A DNA stretch of 64,000 bases, from assembly GCF_033449965.1 (NCBI RefSeq), contig NZ_CP137761.1, positions 1,364,001-1,428,000 on the forward strand. The letters run 5' to 3'. Source of the stretch: Bacillus sp. T3. Lineage in GTDB: Bacteria > Bacillota > Bacilli > Bacillales > Cytobacillaceae. Positions 37,304 to 47,295 of this stretch are shown here, piece by piece (position 1 is the stretch's first letter; every line of letters begins with the position of its first letter). The position numbers were made by a program, and so were the translations under genes. The notes below the pieces were generated by a model. The model worked only from the letters and a program-made list of their open reading frames with translations. It was not told where the DNA came from and searched no databases.

Positions 37304-37498
37304 ATGATGAAAACATACACACCAATATTAATGATTGTGATAGCGGGTTTATTGGCAATCAAGAACCGATACAAGCTCATAGGTTTCATTTTTAGGAGTA
37401 GTTTTACACGACGTTTTTTAGTTAGTACTTTACTAAGTATGCCAGCAGTTCGAAACAAAATGATGCAAATGGTTTTTTCAAAGCCAGTACAATCGTAA
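37304..37498 (+). CDS. yqgO: YqgO-like small membrane protein
   Basis: 64 aa. One N-terminal membrane segment (about residues 5-20) followed by a basic, arginine-rich tail ending in PAVRNKMMQMVFSKP. AAAGGAGGGATT precedes the ATG. Position before gluP agrees with B. subtilis yqgO. Function unknown. Confidence 0.7.
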   Translation: MMKTYTPILMIVIAGLLAIKNRYKLIGFIFRSSFTRRFLVSTLLSMPAVRNKMMQMVFSKPVQS

Positions 37499-37523
37499 AA
37501 AGACCTTTCAGGGTCTTTTTTTT
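37497..37523 (+). terminator. Terminator after yqgO
   Basis: AAAAAGACC / GGGTCTTTTT stem with eight T. Confidence 0.88.
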
Positions 37524-37675
37524 ATGATGGGAAAACGCCTAAAATTTATTGCATCGTTTTTGTTTTGTAACATCCTTTTAGGAGAAGAACTGAATTTAGT
37601 TTATAATATGAGTATCAAAAATCGATTGGTGAAGAACAACTTAATCTTTTTATTGGATAGAAAGTAGGGGAAGAG

Positions 37676-39219
37676 TTGAATTCCAAAGAGAATTATATAT
37701 TTTGGAGGTTAGCCGAGTTTTTTATATCCAAACAGGACTATCGCCTGATACAGATGAAGGCAAATGATCAAGAGCTCTGGTTAGAAAACCTAGCTAGTAA
37801 GAGAAGCCAAATAATCCGATTAGTGCGTCATGATTTAGACTGGAGCAACTGGATGCAGAGAGATATTGAAACAACAGCAGTCCTTGGCGAAAGGTTTCGG
37901 AAGCGGTATGTTAAAGGGGAATTGCAAATTATTAACTTGTATATCACGCCTTTTCCCCAGTAGATGACTATCAATATCGAATTGAAAAAGCATTTCGGAT
38001 TCCTGGAAACGAAAAAACACACGTGACCACTATTCTAATCGTATCAGACCAGCTTGAGCAATCACTTGGGCAGTTAAATGATAGGATTGAAGGCTCAATC
38101 GAATTAACCTTGCAACAAGAATTTGATGAAATGGATATTCAAAAGTTGAAACAATCTTTGTTGGAACAAACCGCGAAGAGGGTCAAAAAAGAAAGAGAAA
38201 TGTTTGAAAACGGAAAACCCGTATTTACATATATATTATTAGCTATTCAAATCCTTGTATTTCTTTTAATGGAAGTGAAGGGCAGTAGTACGAGTTCGGC
38301 TACGCTCATTCAATTTGGAGCAAAAATTAATCCTTTAATTCTAGATGGAGAATGGTGGCGCTTTTTAACCCCTGTATTTCTTCATATTGGAACGCTTCAT
38401 CTATTGATGAACTCAATTGCATTATTTTATGTCGCTCCACTTGTGGAACGAATATTTGGAAATGGTCGTTTTTTATTCATTTATCTTTTTGCAGGCTTTC
38501 TCGGTTCATTAGCAAGTTTTGTTACCAATCCAAATTTATCAGCAGGTGCAAGTGGGGCGATTTTTGGCTGCTTTGGCGCATTGCTTTACTTTGGTACGGT
38601 ATACCCTAAATTATTTTTTCGTACAATGGGGATGAACCTGTTAATTGTCATTGGATTGAATATTATTTTCGGTTTTTCTGTTCAAGGAATTGATAATGCG
38701 GGGCATATCGGTGGGCTTTTAGGTGGATTTCTTGCTGCCGGAATCGTGCATTTCCCTAAAACCAAAAAATTGCTGTTCCAATTGCTATTCTTTGTGGTAA
38801 GTGCAGCCATCGTGGCGGGGGGGCTTTTCTATGGTTTTGGTGAAACAACTAGAGCGGTTGATGTGAACTCAAGTTTAGTATTGGCTGATATGTACGTAGA
38901 CAATGGGGAATATGATCGAGCCTACAAAATCCTTACTGAAGCTGTTGCATTAGATGAGAAAACACCGGAATTATTATTCCAGTTGTCTTATGTTGAAATA
39001 AAAAAAGGGATGACTGATCAAGCAAAGAGACACCTACAGAGTGCCATCAAAAAGGATCCAAGCTTTCATGAAGCCCTTTATAACTTGGCATTGATTTATT
39101 TAAGTGAACAGAAATTGGAAAAAGCAAAAGAATTAGCCCAGGAAGCGTTAAAAATAGAACCTGATAAGTCTCAATATAAAGATCTCGTCGAGGAAATTAA
39201 CAAATACTTAGCGCAGTAA
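37676..39219 (+). CDS. gluP: Rhomboid protease GluP (one-base deletion)
   Basis: Intramembrane serine protease (YqgP), linked in B. subtilis to membrane protein quality control. A cytoplasmic N-terminal domain is followed by the rhomboid core with the catalytic serine in SAGASGAIFGCFG and histidine in GHIGGLLGGF, then a C-terminal TPR region (YDRAYKILTEAVALDE, FHEALYNLALIYLSEQ). The frame breaks near 37955-37958: adding one C to CCCC continues ITPFPPVDDYQ. The corrected length is 514 aa, against 507 in B. subtilis. Start TTG 37676 follows TAGGGGAAG. Confidence 0.9.
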
Positions 39220-39252
39220 AAAAGATGGAGCGATAATTGCTCCATCTTTTTT
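39217..39252 (+). terminator. Terminator after gluP
   Basis: AAAAAAGATGGAGC / GCTCCATCTTTTTT, a strong stem with T-run. Confidence 0.93.
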
Positions 39253-39380
39253 GCGGTTTGACTTATTTAGCAATAGCTTTGCCCTTGATAGATAGTAGTA
39301 TTTTTTCCCCATTTTTGTCCATGATGGATTTGTATGTGTGGAAATTTAATCCATGTATTTATCAGGGTAAGGGGGCTTGG

Positions 39381-40838
39381 GTGAAGATGATAAAAAATCC
39401 TGTAAAGAAAAATTTTGAAGATAACATCTCTTACTTGCGTACTGAACTAGGAGTCGGAAAAAGCTTTGATGTCATTCATCTCGATTTAGAATATGCTGAG
39501 CGGAGAATGGCACTATTTTTAATAGACGGTTTAGTGAAGGATGATCTCCTCCATCTGCTAATGAAATTTTTAGCAAAGGTCGAAAAGGACCAGCTTGAAC
39601 CTGATGTTTTGAATAAATTGATGAAAACAAGTCTTCCTTATGTTGAAATTAGCAAAGAGGAGGATATGGACATCGTTGTCGATACCGTGTTGGCGGGTCC
39701 GTCAGCATTAGTGATCGAGGGTGTCGACCAAATCATTCTCATTGACGCGAGAACCTATCCGGTTAGAGGACCGCAAGAGCCTGACATTGAAAGAGTTGTT
39801 CGTGGCGCTCGTGACGGGTTTGTAGAAACCATTGTCTTTAATACAGCTTTGACGAGAAGAAGAGTTCGTGACCGAACGTTAAGAATGGAATATATGCAAG
39901 TGGGAAGACGCTCGAAAACAGATATTGTCGTATGCTATATCGATGACATAGCTAATCCTGATTTAGTGAAGCAAATCAAGGATTCTATTTCAAAAATTGA
40001 TACTGATGGCTTGCCAATGGCTGAAAAAACAATAGAAGAATACATATCGGGAAGGCACTTTAACCCCTATCCAGTTGTCCGCTATACAGAGCGACCGGAT
40101 ACTGCTGCTACCCATTTGTATGAAGGACACGTCATCATTATTGTAGATGGTTCACCTAGTGTGATGATTACCCCAACAACTTTCTGGCATCATTTGCAGC
40201 ATGCCGAAGAATATCGAAACAAACCAGTGGTTGGTGCTTATTTACGGTTAATTCGTCATTTTGCTGTTTGGGCTTCTATTTTTTTACTGCCACTTTGGTA
40301 TTTATTTGCGATTGATCCGGAGCTCGTACCACAACAAATGTCTTTTATCGGACCGAATGATCCAGGGAAAGTCCCTTTATTGCTTCAATTTTTGTTAGCA
40401 GAAGTGGGAATGGATATTTTGCGGATGGCAGCAATCCACACGCCTTCATCACTTGCTACGGCACTTGGGCTCGTTGCCGCATTAATGATTGGGCAAGTAG
40501 CAGTTGAAGTAGGGTTGTTTACGAATGAAGTGATTTTATATTTGGCGATTGCAGGAATTGGAACATTTGCAACTCCAAGCTATGAAATGAGTTTGGCTAA
40601 TCGATTAGTTCGAATCGGATTGTTGATAACGACAGCTGTGTTTCATGTATATGGATTTGTGATTGGAATCGTGTTATTTATTATTATGCTCGCAAGGATG
40701 AATTCGTTTGGGGTTCCATATTTGTGGCCGTTTATCCCTTTTAATTTTCGAGCATTTCGAGACGTAGTGCTTCGGTCTCCGATGCCACTCAAAAATCGTC
40801 GTCCACGTATTTTACATCCGAAGGATCCAGATCGTTAA
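39381..40838 (+). CDS. GerA/SpoVAF-type spore germination protein
   Basis: Membrane protein of the GerA A-subunit family (485 aa from GTG 39381, or 483 from ATG 39387; AAGGGGG lies upstream). A large N-terminal cytoplasmic domain (QEPDIERVVRGARDGFVETI is characteristic) is followed by about five membrane segments after residue 290. The C-terminal PYLWPFIPFNF and RPRILHPKDPDR resemble SpoVAF, a subunit-like germination protein in the inner spore membrane. Here it is a lone gene without B and C subunits. It supports a spore-forming host. Confidence 0.85.
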   Translation: MKMIKNPVKKNFEDNISYLRTELGVGKSFDVIHLDLEYAERRMALFLIDGLVKDDLLHLLMKFLAKVEKDQLEPDVLNKLMKTSLPYVEISKEEDMDIVVDTVLAGPSALVIEGVDQIILIDARTYPVRGPQEPDIERVVRGARDGFVETIVFNTALTRRRVRDRTLRMEYMQVGRRSKTDIVVCYIDDIANPDLVKQIKDSISKIDTDGLPMAEKTIEEYISGRHFNPYPVVRYTERPDTAATHLYEGHVIIIVDGSPSVMITPTTFWHHLQHAEEYRNKPVVGAYLRLIRHFAVWASIFLLPLWYLFAIDPELVPQQMSFIGPNDPGKVPLLLQFLLAEVGMDILRMAAIHTPSSLATALGLVAALMIGQVAVEVGLFTNEVILYLAIAGIGTFATPSYEMSLANRLVRIGLLITTAVFHVYGFVIGIVLFIIMLARMNSFGVPYLWPFIPFNFRAFRDVVLRSPMPLKNRRPRILHPKDPDR

Positions 40839-40914
40839 ATCTGCATGCTTTTTATTGCTAGCCTGTCCACGATTCTTTATAATTTGTAATGTAAAAGGAA
40901 TGTGGGGTTAAGCT

Positions 40915-41127
40915 ATGAAAACAATATTTGATATTCAACAATTGTTAAAGCGATTTGGAACTATCATTTATGTAGGCGATCGTCTAGCCACGCTTGAGTT
41001 AATGGAGGATGAAATAAAGGAGCTCTATTTTTCTAAATTAATTGATAAGAATGATCTCCAAACTGCTCTACAAGTACTGAGACATGAGATTGTACTGGAA
41101 AAAGAAAAAGCAGAAAGAAAAAGGTGA
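40915..41127 (+). CDS. yqgQ: YqgQ small protein (DUF910)
   Basis: 70 aa, helical, with TIFDIQQLLKRFGTIIYVGD and ELYFSKLID typical of YqgQ. It may bind nucleic acid; function not established. ATG 40915 follows GTGGGG. Its stop overlaps the GTG of glcK by four bases, as in other Bacillus. Confidence 0.9.
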   Translation: MKTIFDIQQLLKRFGTIIYVGDRLATLELMEDEIKELYFSKLIDKNDLQTALQVLRHEIVLEKEKAERKR

Positions 41128-42104
41128 GCAATTTGGGAGAAAAGTGGATCATTGGTGTTGATTTAGGCGGAACAACAACGAAGCTTGCATTTGTAACAAC
41201 GTTTGGTGAAATCGTTGATAAATGGGAGATTCCAACAGATGTATCAAATGAAGGAATCAAGATCATCTCGAATATTGCTAGTGCTATTAATCATAAACTT
41301 GCCGAGATTGGTAAGTCAAAGGATGATATTCTCGGAATCGGCATGGGTGCACCAGGTCCTGTTAATCTGGAGACAGGAATCATTTATGGTGCGGTAAACC
41401 TTGGCTGGAAAACGGAATACCCTCTTAAGCAAATTTTGGAACGAGAGACGCAACTGCCGGCAGTCATTGATAATGACGCAAATTGTGCTGCATTAGGGGA
41501 AATGTGGAAGGGTGCCGGAAACGGTGCACGAGACGTTGTTTGTATAACGCTAGGTACAGGTGTTGGTGGTGGAGTTATTACAAACGGTGATATTGTGCAG
41601 GGCATAAATGGTGCAGCTGGAGAAATAGGTCATATTAGTTCCATACCAGAGGGCGGAGCGGCTTGCAATTGCGGAAAAACGGGTTGTCTTGAAACCATTG
41701 CTTCAGCTACAGGTATTGTAAGAATCACGAAAGACAAGCTATTAAATGAGCAATTATCAGAAGGTGAGCTTGTTAAGTTATATAAAAAAACAGGTATGGT
41801 TACGGCAAAGGATGTTTTTGATGCAGCTCGGCAGGGAGATGCTATAGCGCAACAAGTCATAGATGAAGTATCGTATTATCTTGGGCTTGCCCTTGCTAAT
41901 GTTGCCAATACGCTTAATCCAGAAAAAATTGTGCTTGGTGGAGGCGTATCAAAGGCCAGGGATATTTTGCTGAATCCAGTGAAAGAGTATTTCCAGAAAT
42001 ATTCCTTCCCTCGGGTAGCACAATCAACACGTCTTGTTTTGGCTACACTTGGTAATGATGCAGGAGTAATAGGAGCCTCTTGGCACGTACTCAATAAAAA
42101 TTAA
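41124..42104 (+). CDS. glcK: Glucokinase (ROK family)
   Basis: Phosphorylates free glucose with ATP. The 326-aa protein has the phosphate-binding GVDLGGTTTKLAFV, the substrate site IDNDANCAALGE, GTGVGGGVI, and the zinc motif CNCGKTGCLETIAS of ROK proteins. GTG 41124 start, overlapping yqgQ. A terminator follows. Confidence 0.96.
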   Translation: MSNLGEKWIIGVDLGGTTTKLAFVTTFGEIVDKWEIPTDVSNEGIKIISNIASAINHKLAEIGKSKDDILGIGMGAPGPVNLETGIIYGAVNLGWKTEYPLKQILERETQLPAVIDNDANCAALGEMWKGAGNGARDVVCITLGTGVGGGVITNGDIVQGINGAAGEIGHISSIPEGGAACNCGKTGCLETIASATGIVRITKDKLLNEQLSEGELVKLYKKTGMVTAKDVFDAARQGDAIAQQVIDEVSYYLGLALANVANTLNPEKIVLGGGVSKARDILLNPVKEYFQKYSFPRVAQSTRLVLATLGNDAGVIGASWHVLNKN

Positions 42105-42112
42105 GGAAACGT

Positions 42113-42140
42113 CTACTCGCTAAAACTAGCGAGTTTTTTT
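42113..42140 (+). terminator. Terminator after glcK
   Basis: ACTCGCTA / TAGCGAGT stem and seven T. Confidence 0.9.
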
Positions 42141-42308
42141 ATTGGAAAAAAGTAAGATTCAATGGAATGAAAGTAAATACACCATATTCTCGTCTAATAA
42201 AGCTAGGGTCTTAGTAGATCGCTTTAGGAAGCGGTTTTCTCTCTTCCCTCACAGGTTATTTTTCGTGTTCATATTCATAAAGTATTAGAGAAGGAAGGAG
42301 GGAAATGT

Positions 42309-43496
42309 GTGAAGCTAAGGGTTAGGTCAGGAGATAGTTTATGGTATTATTGTCAGCTGTTTTTGCTGCCGTTAGACTTGGTCCTTGATTCGAATCCTGA
42401 TGTTGATCCAAATAATCTTTCGGTTGGAACAGAAATTTCGATTCCTGGGTTTAATACTTTTGGTTATAAAATAACCAAAGGAGATACAATTTGGAAGCTT
42501 GCACAATCCTATCATCTGAATCCAGAAGCAATTCTTATCCTAAACCAAACCGTAAATTTGAACAGGTTAAGGATTGGTGATGTCATTAATATACCATTTA
42601 GAATAACGAGACCAATCGTTAATGTTGGATTGAAATATGATGATGCAGTTTTGAATAAACATCTTTGCGAATTACAAAGATTCTATCCATTTATAAAGAC
42701 GCGGACAATTGGTAAGTCCGTGTTGGGCAAACCGCTACAGGAAATTCTCATAGGAACCGGTCAGAAAAAAATAAACATTAATGCTGCCTTTCATGCAAAT
42801 GAGTGGATTACAACTCCTATCCTAATGACTTTTTTAAATGATTATCTTTTGGCATTAACGAATACTCAAAACCTGTGTGGTATTGTTATGAATCCGTTTT
42901 ATCGAAGTGTTCAGCTTTCTGTTGTGCCGATGGTCAATCCTGATGGGGTAAGTCTTGTCCTAAAAGGACCAACTGAAGAAGTCCGTGATTCAGTAGTAGG
43001 CATTAATAATGAAAGTGAAAACTTTACTGCTTGGAAAGCAAATATTCGTGGCGTAGATTTAAATAATCAGTTTCCGGCTAAATGGGAGATTGAGAAGGAG
43101 CGAAAGGAGCCAAAAGGACCAGCTCCTCGTGATTATCCTGGTGATGCACCGTTAACAGAACCAGAAGCTATTGCTATGGCAAATTTGGTAAAGGAATCGA
43201 GGTTTGATCGTCTTATAGCTCTTCACACACAAGGAGAGGAGTTCTATTGGGGTTATGAGGGTTTTGAGCCAGAAGAAGCGTCAATCATTGCTAAAGAATT
43301 TGCAAGAGTTAGTGGCTATAAGGAAGTTCAATATATTGATTCACATGCCGGTTTCAAGGATTGGTTTATCCAAGAATTTCGTAAACCTGGCTTTACTCTT
43401 GAGTTAGGAAAAGGAATTAATCCATTACCACTATCACAGTTTTATGATATTTACCGGAAGACACTGCCGATTTTTATAGCCGCTTTATACACTTAG
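42309..43496 (+). CDS. yqgT: Gamma-D-glutamyl-L-diamino acid endopeptidase (LysM + M14)
   Basis: Hydrolyses peptidoglycan stem peptides or muropeptides. The 395-aa protein begins with two LysM repeats (about 1-47 and 50-95, VRSGDSLWYY and ITKGDTIWKLAQ), followed by a zinc carboxypeptidase M14 domain: zinc ligands HANEW and LIALHTQG, catalytic glutamate in FTLELGKG. There is no signal peptide, which fits enzymes acting on spore cortex peptides or imported muropeptides. GTG 42309 follows AAGGAAGGAGGG. Confidence 0.9.
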   Translation: MKLRVRSGDSLWYYCQLFLLPLDLVLDSNPDVDPNNLSVGTEISIPGFNTFGYKITKGDTIWKLAQSYHLNPEAILILNQTVNLNRLRIGDVINIPFRITRPIVNVGLKYDDAVLNKHLCELQRFYPFIKTRTIGKSVLGKPLQEILIGTGQKKININAAFHANEWITTPILMTFLNDYLLALTNTQNLCGIVMNPFYRSVQLSVVPMVNPDGVSLVLKGPTEEVRDSVVGINNESENFTAWKANIRGVDLNNQFPAKWEIEKERKEPKGPAPRDYPGDAPLTEPEAIAMANLVKESRFDRLIALHTQGEEFYWGYEGFEPEEASIIAKEFARVSGYKEVQYIDSHAGFKDWFIQEFRKPGFTLELGKGINPLPLSQFYDIYRKTLPIFIAALYT

Positions 43497-43586
43497 AAAA
43501 ATCAAATTTCAGAATTGAAATATCTTGTATTTTGTATAGAAAATCTTTACAATTAAATTCATTGTAAAGCGATTCGAAAATCGATT

Positions 43587-43611
43587 GAAGCCGATTTATC
43601 GGCTTTTTTTC
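43587..43611 (+). terminator. Terminator after yqgT
   Basis: AAGCCGAT / ATCGGCTT stem with a tiny loop and seven T. It lies in a 214-base gap otherwise AT-rich and empty. Confidence 0.88.
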
Positions 43612-43710
43612 GCGTTAATACTGCTGAAAAAGAGAAAACGCTAATTTTAGTGAAACATTTTTTTGTAATTTTCGTACTGATATATATATGAATGAAATGG
43701 GGGCGATGGA

Positions 43711-44853
43711 ATGAAAGATTCTGATAAAAAAAGCTTATTGCTCAGTTTATATTTACTGATTATAACCATCGCCCTTTTATCTGGTTGTACAGAAGATAAT
43801 GTAAATGGTAATGGATTACAGCAAGATGATAAAGATAAATCCAAGCAAATGACCAAAAAAGTGAATGTTATCCAAGCCCCAATAAAAAATTCCACTGGTG
43901 AAATTGGACAAGTTGTTGGCTGGTTAAGTAATGATACCGTTGTTTATTTGGTTCAAACACAGGATGGCTCGACTGTTTATACATATCATTTAGATACAGG
44001 TAAATCTGTAGAGTTATTTAAGAGCCAGGATCCGATTATTTCAGTATATATCAGCCATTCAGGTGAAAAACTTTTAATCCAATCCTCTTCATCTAATGCT
44101 GAAGCAGTGATCACGGTCATTAATAAGCAAGGAAAACAGCTTGTCACGAAAGAAATTAATTCTACCGAATTAGCGATTGAGTGGAATCCTTTTAATGAAA
44201 ACTTAGTACTGGTTACTGCTTTTAATGATCAATGGGACTATAATGTATCCATTTTAGATATCGAAAATAAGGACATGACGGATGCCAAATTAACGACGCA
44301 ACCATTTGCGCATTGGTTAACAAGAAATGAATTTGTCTATCTTGACTGGGATATAGATAATCCAGCCTTGTTTGCTCCAGTTGTTATGCAAAGAATCGAT
44401 AAAGCTCAGGTAGAACAGCTTGATCTTTCAAATGTTTTTCAACTATTTATGTTTCAAGATGTTCTTCTAACGGTTTCAATCGATATTGCCCACGAAGAAC
44501 AGGCAATTTATACATTTCAAACCAATCGATTAAAATCGCTTTTTACTTTTACGATGCCTCATTTGACTGAGTTTTCGGATTGGCTAGTGCCTTATCATGA
44601 TTACAATGCTAGCCAAAAGAAATTTATTACATTCCGACCTGTTTCTAGTGGTTCGATCGATACCTATCAGTCAGGGTTTGAATTAGTACAATATCATTTA
44701 AACGGAGATAAGGAAGAAGTCATTCTAGAAGGATTAGAAAATAAGCCGCTTAGTTATTCACCTGATGGAAAGTATTGTTTGTATGGCTATCAATTTGAAA
44801 AGCTTATTAATTTTGAAACCAAGGAAATGGTGTCACTTGTTGAAGGGCTTTAA
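43711..44853 (+). CDS. yqgU: YqgU-like lipoprotein with beta-propeller-type repeats
   Basis: 380 aa. The signal peptide ends in the lipobox LLSGC (C near residue 26), and a polar spacer follows. The rest contains loosely repeated strands (GWLSNDTVVYLVQT, SHSGEKLLIQSSS, YSPDGKYCLYG) of WD/propeller type. It resembles B. subtilis YqgU in length and position; function unknown. The gene stands alone with its own terminator. Confidence 0.78.
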   Translation: MKDSDKKSLLLSLYLLIITIALLSGCTEDNVNGNGLQQDDKDKSKQMTKKVNVIQAPIKNSTGEIGQVVGWLSNDTVVYLVQTQDGSTVYTYHLDTGKSVELFKSQDPIISVYISHSGEKLLIQSSSSNAEAVITVINKQGKQLVTKEINSTELAIEWNPFNENLVLVTAFNDQWDYNVSILDIENKDMTDAKLTTQPFAHWLTRNEFVYLDWDIDNPALFAPVVMQRIDKAQVEQLDLSNVFQLFMFQDVLLTVSIDIAHEEQAIYTFQTNRLKSLFTFTMPHLTEFSDWLVPYHDYNASQKKFITFRPVSSGSIDTYQSGFELVQYHLNGDKEEVILEGLENKPLSYSPDGKYCLYGYQFEKLINFETKEMVSLVEGL

Positions 44854-44860
44854 TAGAATA

Positions 44861-44894
44861 AAAAAACGGACTGCGATAGCAGCCCGTTTTTTTT
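44861..44894 (+). terminator. Terminator after yqgU
   Basis: AAAACGGACTGC / GCAGCCCGTTTT stem, eight T. Confidence 0.9.
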
Positions 44895-44918
44895 ATGAAG
44901 AATAAGTTCTGAAAAAAA

Positions 44919-45092
44919 TTAATGCCCTGCAGGGTAACCGGAGTTAAGTAAAGTCATCACTGCAAACCATCCGAATACTAAAAAGCTACCACCAGCAAAC
45001 ACTAAGCCTAGCATATTTTTGTTTTTAAGTGAAGTAAATGATCCGTAAGCAGCTAGAATTGCAACTAATGAAAAAATAATGACTAATCCCAT
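44919..45092 (-). CDS. yqgW: DUF2759 small membrane protein (YqgW-like)
   Basis: 57 aa from ATG 45092, preceded by AAAGGGGGCA. Two membrane segments (residues about 3-20 and 30-50) joined by SLKNKNMLG; the tail ends NSGYPAGH. This fits the DUF2759 family; function unknown. It lies upstream of yqgX as YqgW does in B. subtilis. A short palindrome is found about 35 bases upstream. Confidence 0.75.
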   Translation of the reverse strand: MGLVIIFSLVAILAAYGSFTSLKNKNMLGLVFAGGSFLVFGWFAVMTLLNSGYPAGH

Positions 45093-45126
45093 AAAACATT
45101 GCCCCCTTTTCAAATGTTTGAGGAAC

Positions 45127-45143
45127 GCTCATAGATTATGAGC
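45127..45143. promoter_or_regulatory. Short perfect palindrome upstream of yqgW
   Basis: GCTCATA-GAT-TATGAGC. It could be an operator or a small mRNA hairpin. No T-run. Confidence 0.3.
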
Positions 45144-45357
45144 TACCTCATAGTCCCACTTTGTATGTAATATCCAAAATATTCACATTCGTTTATATTT
45201 TATAGTTTTTTTTTTCAAAAGTAAAGATGGTATAAAAGTTTGAACGGTACTAGCACTTGCTTTATTTTTCGTTGTATAAACAGTATAGGCTTCTTTTACT
45301 CTATTTACAAATATTGTAGAATAGATAATGATATGGATGATTTTTGGAGGTGTTTTG

Positions 45358-45990
45358 ATGGAATGGCAGCAAATACCGCTTGGACCCTTACAAACGAATT
45401 GCTATCTTTTAACGAAAAATGATGCTTGTTTGGTCGTTGATCCAGGTGAAGAAGGAGATAAATTAATTCAAATTATTGATTCCCAAAACGCTAAGCCACA
45501 GGCGATTATTTTGACACATGCTCATTTTGATCATATTGGAGCGGTTGATAAAATAAGGGATTATTATGATATTCCTGTATATGTTCATGAGAAAGAAGCA
45601 AAATGGTTGTTGGATCCAGCGCTAAATGGATCTCAATTTTTTAGTATTGGACATTTAATCCGAATTCGTCCAGCTGACTATTTTTTAACAGAAGAAAAGG
45701 TTCATACTATTGGTGATTTTACGTTTGAAATGTTTGAGACACCTGGTCATTCACCTGGGAGTGTTTCGTATTATTTTAAAGAGGAAGGCCTTGTTTTTGC
45801 AGGTGATGCTTTATTTAACGGCAGTATCGGGAGAACAGATTTACCTGGTGGAAATCTTGAAGTGTTATTAAGAAGTATTCATGAGAAATTACTTTCATTG
45901 CCAGAAGAGACAACGGTATTGTCAGGTCATGGGCCGATCACAACAATTAGAGACGAAATGGACGGAAATCCATTTTTAAATGGTTTCTAA
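45358..45990 (+). CDS. yqgX: MBL-fold hydrolase YqgX (glyoxalase II-like)
   Basis: 210-aa metallo-beta-lactamase-fold protein. The metal motif THAHFDHIG (about 58-66), further ligands in TPGHSPGSVSY, GDALFNGSIGRTD and the final SGHGP are all present. Such proteins are hydroxyacylglutathione hydrolase-like; in Bacillus the true thiol ester substrate is uncertain (bacillithiol adducts are possible). ATG 45358 is preceded by TTGGAGGTG. Terminator follows. Confidence 0.9.
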   Translation: MEWQQIPLGPLQTNCYLLTKNDACLVVDPGEEGDKLIQIIDSQNAKPQAIILTHAHFDHIGAVDKIRDYYDIPVYVHEKEAKWLLDPALNGSQFFSIGHLIRIRPADYFLTEEKVHTIGDFTFEMFETPGHSPGSVSYYFKEEGLVFAGDALFNGSIGRTDLPGGNLEVLLRSIHEKLLSLPEETTVLSGHGPITTIRDEMDGNPFLNGF

Positions 45991-46001
45991 AACAAAAATT
46001 G

Positions 46002-46031
46002 AAAAACCCTTCTCAAAGAGAAGGGTTTTTC
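46002..46031 (+). terminator. Terminator after yqgX
   Basis: AAAAACCCTTCTC / GAGAAGGGTTTTT perfect stem. Confidence 0.92.
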
Positions 46032-46146
46032 TGGGGGATGTTCTATACATTATGGGAGGGGATAAAGTTAAGCTATCTTTAGCTTAAAACAAAGTTAACA
46101 CTATGTCAATAGTGTTAAATAATAAATTTCAAAAGGGGAGTAAATA

Positions 46147-47247
46147 TTGGAAGAAATCATAAAAAAACAAATTCTAAATTCTCCACTGGGAATGTTAACA
46201 TATGCAGAGTTTATTGAAGCGGTTCTCTACCATCCGGAACATGGCTATTACATGAATGGTGAAGAGAAGATTGGAAGAGATGGTGATTTTTACACAACAA
46301 GCAATATCTCTGATCTTTACGGAACGATGATCGCAAAATGGTATGGCCAAATCGTGTTAAAGTATGGACTTCCGGCGGTGGTTTGTGAGATTGGAGCAGG
46401 TACTGGAGCATTTGCTCAATCGTTTATCAGTGAATGGAACAAAACGATGTCGATTCCATTAACGTATACGTTAGTGGAAGCTAGCCCATATCATCGCAGG
46501 CTGCAACAGGAAAGAATTCAACTGAATCAACATATTCGCCAGCTAGAGAGTCTTGAACAGGTTAAACCTTATGAGGGGCTGCTTTTCTCAAACGAGTTAT
46601 TTGACGCACTACCCGTCCATGTGATTCAACAGAAAAATCATGAGCTTTACGAAATGATGATTACCGTTGAGGAGAATCAAATTATTGAAAAACTAGTGCC
46701 CTTGCAGGATAAAAGAATTCTTAATTTTTTACATACGGAAGGATTGGAATTGAATGAAGGACAAAGAATAGAGATTCCACTTTCGATGGTAAGACTTATT
46801 CATTCTCTTTCAACTGTACTGGTAAAAGGTATTGCACTAACGGTTGATTACGGTTATACGAACGAAGAGTGGATGGATCCTGCCCATAAAAATGGGAGCT
46901 TAAGAGGATATCGGAAGCACAAAATGATAGAGGACGTATTAATAGAACCGGGAAAAATGGATATAACAAGTCATATCCATTTTGATGCACTAATCAGAAT
47001 CGGTGAAAGTGCAGGTCTTTCGTACATAGAAAAATTAAGGCAGGATGAATTTTTCCTTGCAATTGGGATTTTAAAAGAATTGCAGGAAAATTACGATCCG
47101 AACCCTTTTTCAGAGTTAAGCAAACGAAATCGGGCGATTCGAAGCTTGATTATGCCATCTGGAATTAGTCCTTCCTTTCACGTTGTACTTCAGCATAAAG
47201 GGATGGAGACATTTGCTTGTGATTGGCATAAAAGAAATACGAAATAA
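46147..47247 (+). CDS. SAM-dependent methyltransferase, MidA/NDUFAF7 family
   Basis: 366-aa protein of the DUF185 family, which includes the arginine methyltransferase NDUFAF7 of mitochondrial complex I assembly. Visible are the N-terminal MLTYAEFIEAVLYHPEHGYY, the SAM site VVCEIGAGTGAFAQSF, SNELFDALPVHV and TVDYGYT. Its bacterial target is unknown. Start TTG 46147 follows AAAAGGGGAG. It lies between yqgX and yqgY, a gene not found at this position in B. subtilis as far as I recall. Confidence 0.85.
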   Translation: MEEIIKKQILNSPLGMLTYAEFIEAVLYHPEHGYYMNGEEKIGRDGDFYTTSNISDLYGTMIAKWYGQIVLKYGLPAVVCEIGAGTGAFAQSFISEWNKTMSIPLTYTLVEASPYHRRLQQERIQLNQHIRQLESLEQVKPYEGLLFSNELFDALPVHVIQQKNHELYEMMITVEENQIIEKLVPLQDKRILNFLHTEGLELNEGQRIEIPLSMVRLIHSLSTVLVKGIALTVDYGYTNEEWMDPAHKNGSLRGYRKHKMIEDVLIEPGKMDITSHIHFDALIRIGESAGLSYIEKLRQDEFFLAIGILKELQENYDPNPFSELSKRNRAIRSLIMPSGISPSFHVVLQHKGMETFACDWHKRNTK

Positions 47248-47280
47248 AAAAAGCGATAGAGTAATCCATCGCTTTTTTTA
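47246..47280. terminator. Terminator shared by the methyltransferase gene and yqgY
   Basis: AAAAAAGCGAT / ATCGCTTTTTT between convergent genes. Confidence 0.88.
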
Positions 47281-47295
47281 TAGCTTAAGCCTCGG